Assembly: GCF_001515305.1 (NCBI RefSeq)
Contig: NZ_LNQV01000027.1
Span: 1-58,236, forward strand
Direction: 5' to 3'
From: Aquitalea pelogenes
GTDB lineage: Bacteria; Pseudomonadota; Gammaproteobacteria; Burkholderiales; Chromobacteriaceae
DNA: 58,236 nt
This document shows, piece after piece, positions 53,164-58,236 of this stretch. Position 1 is the stretch's first letter, and each line of letters starts with the position of its first letter. A program made the translations under genes and the position numbers. The notes beneath the pieces are model-generated. The model was not told where the DNA came from. It saw only the letters and a program-made list of their open reading frames with translations, and did no database searches.

Positions 53164-54750
53164 TCAGGAGTGTGCGTCGGCCCTGGCCTTGGCCAGGAAC
53201 GGAGAGGCATCATTATGCCATTCGGGACGATGCAGGAACTCGGCAATCGGCATCGCCCTGGCATAGCGATAGCCTTGCAGCAAATGCGCGCCATGACTGC
53301 GCAGATAATCTTCCTGTTGCAGGGTTTCCACGCCTTCGGCCACCACGGCCAGGCCCAGCTTGGCAGCCAGCTGCAAGATGCTGTCCAGGATATCGGCCGA
53401 CAGGCTGTCGCTGCCGATGCCGGCCACAAAACTGCGGTCGATTTTCAGTTCGTCCACATCCAGCTTTTGCAGATAGGACAGACTGGAATGCCCGGTGCCA
53501 AAATCGTCGATGGCAATACGCACGCCCATATCATGCAGTTTTTGTAGCTGGGCATCGGTTTGCGGGCCGGTCTTGATCAGCTCGCGTTCGGTCAATTCCA
53601 GGGTCAGCACAATGCTGCCCGGCGCAAAGGCTGACAAAAAGGCGGCGCAATCGGCAGGCAGGCTGCCCGCTTCGATATGCGTGGCACTGACATTGATGCT
53701 GATCTGGAAACCGGGCGGCAAGGGACAGTCTTTTAACTGTTCGGCTGTCTGCTGCATCAGTGCGCGGGTCATGGCCACGATATGACCGGTATTTTCGGCA
53801 AACGGAATGAAGAGATCGGGCAGCACGATGCCATCTACCGGGTGGTGCCAGCGCATCAGCACCTCCACCCCGCGCCACTGCAAATGCTCGGCATCAATCA
53901 GCGGTTGCAGGTAGGGAATGAATTCCCGTTCGCGCACCGCACGTTGCAATTCCCGACTGGGCGCGCCATTACGCAGCAGCAGGCGATGAAACCCCCAACT
54001 GAAACTGACGCTGAACAACAGGAGCAAGGTCAGTTGATCCGGCTCCTGCTTCACCCGCTCCAGCACCAACCACGGCATGGAGTAATCCATGACGATGGAT
54101 AGCGGATAACGCCCTGAACTGAGGTAACGTTGCTGCCAGTGAGGACGTTGTGGTGGAGATGTCATGCCACCCTTTTCATCCAGCCAGCGGTCGCCAACCT
54201 GCAGGTAAAACCAGGTGTTCTGTTCATGATGTGCCAGCCTGTCCTTGAGATAATCACTGTCTACGGCAAGCTGGATGGCATGGACATCGTGCCGCTTGGC
54301 GTCCAGCCACAGCATCAGCAAGGGGTGCCAGGGCGACAGGCGGTTTCCCGGCAATAGCAGCAGCCGGGTCTGGTTCGGGTATTCCTGCGAATAGGCGGGC
54401 GAATGCCAGCCGATGACGGAATCGCAATACACCCGGCCATCCTGATCAATCAGCCGCATCGAGCGGACGTAGGACTGGGTGGTGACCTGTCGGCGGATTT
54501 CCGGATAAATGTTGCGACATTCCAGATCCGGCTTCTGCAACATGGCCTCGCCCGTGCTTTGTGCCTGATCGAGAATCTGCTCGATTTTTTCCAGCTTGTA
54601 AAACAGCTGGCTTTCCAGTGCAGACTGGATACCCGAGTAGAACTGGTAGAGCATCAACAGGCCGCCCAGCATGAACAGCGCCAGTCCGGGCAACATGGTC
54701 AGCATGATGCGCTGGCTGCGTCCCAGTGGCTCTAGCGAAGGTAATTGCAC
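53164..54750 (-). CDS. Membrane-bound EAL phosphodiesterase with CSS-type periplasmic domain
   Basis: A 528-residue protein hydrolysing c-di-GMP. TM1 is near residues 15-40 (MLTMLPGLALFMLGGLLMLY), the periplasmic domain runs to about 225 and contains a CDS motif (VYCDSVIG) resembling the CSS redox motif, TM2 is a hydrophobic LLLLFSVSFSWGF, and the EAL domain fills the rest. Signature residues are present: EVLMRW (EAL motif as EVL), NVSATH, LELTERE, IDDFGTGHSSLSYL, KIDRSFV, AEGVET. Start: GTG with GGAAGA seven bases upstream is chosen; a TTG at 54795 lies directly in the argH terminator. Confidence 0.88.
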   Translation of the reverse strand: MQLPSLEPLGRSQRIMLTMLPGLALFMLGGLLMLYQFYSGIQSALESQLFYKLEKIEQILDQAQSTGEAMLQKPDLECRNIYPEIRRQVTTQSYVRSMRLIDQDGRVYCDSVIGWHSPAYSQEYPNQTRLLLLPGNRLSPWHPLLMLWLDAKRHDVHAIQLAVDSDYLKDRLAHHEQNTWFYLQVGDRWLDEKGGMTSPPQRPHWQQRYLSSGRYPLSIVMDYSMPWLVLERVKQEPDQLTLLLLFSVSFSWGFHRLLLRNGAPSRELQRAVREREFIPYLQPLIDAEHLQWRGVEVLMRWHHPVDGIVLPDLFIPFAENTGHIVAMTRALMQQTAEQLKDCPLPPGFQISINVSATHIEAGSLPADCAAFLSAFAPGSIVLTLELTERELIKTGPQTDAQLQKLHDMGVRIAIDDFGTGHSSLSYLQKLDVDELKIDRSFVAGIGSDSLSADILDSILQLAAKLGLAVVAEGVETLQQEDYLRSHGAHLLQGYRYARAMPIAEFLHRPEWHNDASPFLAKARADAHS

Positions 54751-54795
54751 GGCAATCTTCCAGAGAAACTGATCACAGCTGACACTGTAGGCCAA

Positions 54796-54822
54796 TAAAA
54801 AACCGCCGAGAGCGGCGGTTTG
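54796..54822. terminator. Terminator of argH
   Basis: AAACCGCCG-AGAG-CGGCGGTTT hairpin; on the minus strand, the 5' side of the EAL gene, it is followed by a T-tract and serves argH. Confidence 0.88.
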
Positions 54823-54843
54823 GTCTGGAACGGCGTTAACTGA

Positions 54844-56226
54844 TCAACTTGCCAGTCTTGCCTTGTGGCGGGCGATCTGAGCACGCACCTGGTTCGGCGC
54901 GGTGCCACCCACGTGGTCGCGCTGGGCCAGGCTGCCTTCCGGGGTCAGTACCTGGTAGATGTCCTGCTCGATCAGCTGGCTGAACTGTTTGAGTTCGTCC
55001 AGCGACAGATCGGCCAGATCCACGCCACGGCCTTCGGCGTAGCGCACGCTCAGGGCCACCACTTCGTGGCTGTCGCGGAAAGGCAGGCCCTTCTTCACCA
55101 GGTAGTCGGCCAGATCGGTGGCAGTGGCAAAGCCCTGCAGCACGGCAGCGCGCATGGCTTCCGGCTTCACGGTGACGCCACGCATCATGTCGGCGTAGAT
55201 GCGCAGGGTGTCGATCAGGGTGTCCACGGTGTCAAACAAGGGTTCCTTGTCTTCCTGGTTGTCCTTGTTGTAGGCCAGCGGCTGCGCCTTCATCAGGGTG
55301 ACCAGCGCAATCAGGTGGCCCACCACGCGGCCGGATTTGCCACGTACCAGTTCCGGCACGTCCGGGTTTTTCTTCTGCGGCATGATGGAGCTGCCGGTGC
55401 AGAAGCGGTCGGCGATGTCGATGAAGCCGACGCGCGGGCTCATCCACAGGATCAGCTCTTCGGACAGGCGGCTCAGGTGCACCATCACCAGGCTGGCGGC
55501 AGCAGTGAATTCGATGGCGAAGTCACGGTCGGACACCGCGTCCAGCGAGTTGTGGCAGACATCGTCAAAACCCAGCAGTTGCGCAGTGTAATGACGGTCG
55601 ATGGGGAAGGTGGTGCCGGCCAGCGCTGCTGCACCCAGCGGCAGGCGGTTGACGCGCTTGCGGCAGTCGGTCATGCGTTCTGCATCGCGCGCCAGCATTT
55701 CCACATAGGCCAGCATATGGTGGCCAAAGGTCACCGGCTGGGCCACTTGCAGGTGGGTGAAACCCGGCATCACGGTGTCGGCGTGTTTTTCGGCCAGTTC
55801 CAGCAGGCTGGTTTGCAGTTCGGCAATGAAGCCGACGATGGCGTCAATCTGTGCACGCAGCCACAGGCGGATGTCGGTAGCCACCTGGTCGTTACGCGAA
55901 CGGCCGGTGTGCAGGCGTTTGCCGGCATCGCCGATCTTGTCGGTCAGGCGACGTTCCACATTCATGTGCACGTCTTCCAGATCCACACTCCACTCCAGTC
56001 GGCCAGCGCGGATGTCGTCCAGGATTTCGGCCATGCCACGTCGGATTGCCGCCACATCGTCGTCGGACAGCACGCCTGCCTTGTTCAGCATGGTGGCGTG
56101 AGCCAGCGAGCCTTCGATGTCGAATTCGGCCAGTCGCTTGTCGAAGTCGATGGAGGCGGTGTATTTCTTGACGAGTTCGGAAACCGGTTCGCTGAAGCGA
56201 CCGGACCAGGCATGGCTTTCTTGCAT
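54844..56226 (-). CDS. argH: Argininosuccinate lyase
   Basis: Last step of arginine synthesis: argininosuccinate to arginine plus fumarate. The 460-residue protein opens [14 protein letters not shown] and carries the family signature [12 protein letters not shown] as well as [11 protein letters not shown] and [15 protein letters not shown]. The start is chosen at this Met rather than 54 bp upstream since the extension has no family match. A U-rich terminator lies 22 bp after the stop. Confidence 0.98.
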   Translation of the reverse strand: MQESHAWSGRFSEPVSELVKKYTASIDFDKRLAEFDIEGSLAHATMLNKAGVLSDDDVAAIRRGMAEILDDIRAGRLEWSVDLEDVHMNVERRLTDKIGDAGKRLHTGRSRNDQVATDIRLWLRAQIDAIVGFIAELQTSLLELAEKHADTVMPGFTHLQVAQPVTFGHHMLAYVEMLARDAERMTDCRKRVNRLPLGAAALAGTTFPIDRHYTAQLLGFDDVCHNSLDAVSDRDFAIEFTAAASLVMVHLSRLSEELILWMSPRVGFIDIADRFCTGSSIMPQKKNPDVPELVRGKSGRVVGHLIALVTLMKAQPLAYNKDNQEDKEPLFDTVDTLIDTLRIYADMMRGVTVKPEAMRAAVLQGFATATDLADYLVKKGLPFRDSHEVVALSVRYAEGRGVDLADLSLDELKQFSQLIEQDIYQVLTPEGSLAQRDHVGGTAPNQVRAQIARHKARLAS

Positions 56227-56332
56227 CTCGATGGTTCCCTGCGGTGATTGTCTTGGGCTGCCCGTAGACAGCAGCGGCAATTATAGGGAAAGCCACCCCC
56301 GAGGGCGAGCCGGCTTTGGCCCGGCTGTGGCA

Positions 56333-57264
56333 TTACCGTGTCATGGGTGTGGTTTGATCAGCCAGACAGTCCGCCAGATAGTCGATCAGCACCCGCACCT
56401 TGGGTGGCAGATAGCGGTTGGGCGGGTAAAGCAGCCAGGCCATGCCACGGTAGGCAGTGGTGAACTCCCAGTCGTCCAGCACGGTTTCTATCTGCCCGGC
56501 GGCCAATGCCGCCTGCGCGGTACAGTGTGGCAAGGGGGCAATACCCAGATGTGCCAGCACACCCTCCAGACGCAGCTCGCTGTGATTGGTAGCATAACGG
56601 CCTTGCACTGTGACGCTCAGTTGCTCGTTGCCACGCCGCAATTGCCAGCGCTTGTCCCCGGCATGCTCGGCCAGATACAGGCACAAATGATTTGCCAGCT
56701 CGCGAGGATGGCCAGGCCGTCCATGCGTCGCCAGATACTGCGGCGATGCGCACAGCAACTGGCGTATCGGCATCAGCGGTCGGCCGGCCATGCCGGGCGG
56801 CGGGCTATCAGTAACCCGCACGGTGAAGTCCAGCCCCTCGGCCAGCGGGTCGACATCGCGGTCGCTGATGAACAGCTCCACATTCACCTGTGGATAAGCC
56901 GCCAGGAAGGCTGGAATCAGCGGTGCCACCACAAATCGGCCAAAAGCTTTGGGCATGCTGACCCGCACCGTACCCTGTGGCCGGGCATGTTGTTGCTGGG
57001 CCAGCTGCACGGCCTCGTCGGCGGCATCCAGCATGCTGCGACAACGCTGCAAGGTGGCGTCTCCGGCCTCGGTCAGCCGTAACTGGCGGGTACTGCGTTC
57101 CAGCAGCCGCACGCCCAGCGCGACTCCAGCCGGGCCACCTGACGGCTGATGGCCGACGGGGTCATGCCCAGCTGCCGCGCAGCGGCGGAGAAGCTGCCAC
57201 GCTCCACCACCAGGGCAAACACCGCCATATCCGGCAACAGGCCGATCAGTTTATTTGTTCCCAT
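56333..57264 (-). pseudogene. LysR-family regulator, single-base frameshift after the DNA-binding helix
   Basis: The first 50 residues (MGTNKLIGLLPDMAVFALVVERGSFSAAARQLGMTPSAISRQVARLES) are the LysR winged helix in one frame; the rest (LLERSTRQLRLTEAGDATLQRC to the end) is in another. The plus strand near 57111-57125 reads CGCCCAGCGCGACTCC, where one extra G (CCCAGGCGCG) would give ARLESRLGVRLLERS and a 310-residue protein, typical for the family. The gene is divergent from the EamA transporter gene with a strong palindrome between. Either a sequencing indel or a recent mutation. Confidence 0.88.
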
Positions 57265-57292
57265 ACAGCACAATTCCTGTTCCGAAACCGAA

Positions 57293-57324
57293 GATTATCA
57301 ATACCAGACACAGCAATGATAATC
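57293..57324. promoter_or_regulatory. LysR-type operator in the divergent gap
   Basis: GATTATCA (57293-57300) and TGATAATC (57317-57324) form a perfect 8-bp inverted repeat with a 16-bp spacer in the 89-bp gap between lysR and eamA. It is a good candidate for the LysR binding site. Confidence 0.6.
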
Positions 57325-57353
57325 CAGGCATTACCCTTGCGTGAAAGCCTGAC

Positions 57354-58236
57354 ATGCCCGCCCAGCACCCCTTGCATCAACGTTATCCCTTCCTGCCGGA
57401 TCTGCTCCTGCTGCTGGTGGCCATGGTATGGGGCAGCAGCTATGGCCTGGCCAAGCAGGCCTTGCTGTTTTATCCCGTCCTCGGCCTGCTGGCGCTGCGC
57501 TTCGGCCTGACCTTCATCCTGCTGCTGCCCGCTCAGCGCGCACTGGCCAATGCGGCCGTCCGGCGCGCAACCTTGCAGGCGGCCTTGCCATTGGGCATCG
57601 GTTTGCTGGCGATTTTCCTGTGCGAGACCGTTGGCGTGGCCCATACCAGCGCCGCCAATGCTGCCTTCCTGATCAGCCTGTGCCTGGTACTGACACCGTT
57701 TGCCGAATGGTGGCTGCTGGGGCAAAAGCCTGCTGCCGATGCGCTGCTGGCCGCTGCGGTGTCACTGCTGGGTGCCTGGCTGCTGAGCGGTGCCACACAG
57801 CTGCAACTGAATGGTGGCGATGTGCTGATGTTGCTGGCGGCCTTGCTGCGCGCGGTGATGAGCTGCCTCACCCGCAAGCTGACTGCCGGCAAGCCGGTGG
57901 CCACGCTGGCGCTGACTGGCTTGCAAAGCCTGGTGATCTGCCTCTCTTGCCTGCTGCTGGCCAGCATGCAGGGAGGCTTGCCCGCGCTGCCCGTCGCGCT
58001 GGCCTTCTGGGGCAATACCCTCTATCTGGTATTGTTCTGCACCCTGTTTGCCTTTTTTGCCATGAATTACGCCTTGCGCCACAGCAGTGCTACCCGGGTG
58101 GCCCTGTTAACCGGCAGCGAGCCGGTGTTTGGTGCCGCCTTTGCCGTGTTGTGGCTGGGTGAATCACTCTCCGTGGCCAGCTGGCTGGGGGGTGGCCTGA
58201 TGGTGGCCGCCAGCCTGTGGGCCGTTCGTCCGCGCC
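57354..58236 (+). CDS. EamA/DMT-family transporter, 3' end missing
   Basis: Inner-membrane drug/metabolite transporter of the EamA type with ten predicted TM helices in two repeats of five; 294 codons are present and the reading frame is still open at the right edge. The first repeat opens with DLLLLLVAMVWGSSYGLAKQAL and the second half shows the LTGSEPVFGAAFAVLWLGESL pattern. The substrate is unknown. A divergent LysR regulator gene and an 8-bp palindrome in between point to LysR control. Confidence 0.88.
   Translation, partial: MPAQHPLHQRYPFLPDLLLLLVAMVWGSSYGLAKQALLFYPVLGLLALRFGLTFILLLPAQRALANAAVRRATLQAALPLGIGLLAIFLCETVGVAHTSAANAAFLISLCLVLTPFAEWWLLGQKPAADALLAAAVSLLGAWLLSGATQLQLNGGDVLMLLAALLRAVMSCLTRKLTAGKPVATLALTGLQSLVICLSCLLLASMQGGLPALPVALAFWGNTLYLVLFCTLFAFFAMNYALRHSSATRVALLTGSEPVFGAAFAVLWLGESLSVASWLGGGLMVAASLWAVRPR

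Noticed and set aside
54865-56247. A 460-codon plus-strand frame opposite argH
   Set aside because: Shadow of argH with shuffled composition; no ribosome site and no recognisable domain.
1-58236. Search for CRISPR arrays, phage genes, transposases and toxin-antitoxin pairs
   Set aside because: No regularly spaced direct repeats, integrase/transposase motifs or small two-gene toxin modules were recognised.

Overview
The window is about 58 kb of GC-rich, gene-dense chromosome with no phage, plasmid, IS or CRISPR content. Gene content (dnaX, hrcA-mltB, recA-recX-alaS, an Anbu proteasome operon, a HexR-controlled Entner-Doudoroff block, two pirins, c-di-GMP enzymes) suggests a free-living betaproteobacterium, most likely Neisseriales/Chromobacteriaceae (Chromobacterium/Aquitalea-like). 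This placement is inferred from protein flavour and gene order and was not tested by a search.

Layout: (1) 1-7.9 kb, replication/repair/stress housekeeping: partial dnaX, mltB, hrcA on the minus strand, then recA-recX-alaS on the plus strand. (2) 7.9-8.7 kb, a lone periplasmic binding protein. (3) 9.0-14.4 kb, a six-gene operon combining a diiron beta-lactamase-fold protein (ODP type), a membrane-anchored FimV/TPR-like protein, a pseudo-receiver protein, an MglA/Ras-like GTPase and two Roadblock/LC7 proteins; an FNR-like box sits upstream in class II promoter geometry. This is the best candidate for a poorly described system. (4) 14.7-18.7 kb, the Anbu operon (ATP-grasp, alpha-E, transglutaminase, Anbu peptidase) behind a strong sigma-54-type promoter and several TGCACC half-sites. 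(5) 18.8-25.2 kb, mixed genes: UPF0149, alginate-lyase-like protein, uppP, Nudix, thioredoxin-like protein, membrane protein, purU and a frameshifted folD. (6) 25.4-25.8 kb, a Pro-Arg-His tRNA cluster with its own promoter and terminator. (7) 25.9-30.2 kb, a GntR regulator, a LysR gene divergent from two pirins, and a Tsx/OmpK porin.

(8) 30.3-38.8 kb, central sugar metabolism: zwf-pgl-glk-hexR-pgi on the minus strand diverges from edd-eda, with one HexR-type palindrome in front of each arm. (9) 38.9-46.5 kb, a TctDE-like two-component system, then a sugar ABC transporter (binding protein, two permeases, ATPase) and an aldo/keto reductase. Together 8 and 9 take a sugar, probably glucose, from periplasm to pyruvate plus glyceraldehyde-3-phosphate. 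(10) 46.6-54.8 kb: HDOD protein, RNase II-family protein, diguanylate cyclase, DeoR regulator, racemase-like protein and EAL phosphodiesterase. (11) 54.8-58.2 kb: argH, a frameshifted LysR gene and a partial EamA transporter.

Two features cut across the window. A roughly 155-bp structured repeat occurs three times, each time between convergent genes, with compensatory base changes in one stem. Four genes (folD, edd and two lysR genes) carry apparent single-base frameshifts; since folD and edd are core genes, sequencing or assembly indels are the likeliest cause.
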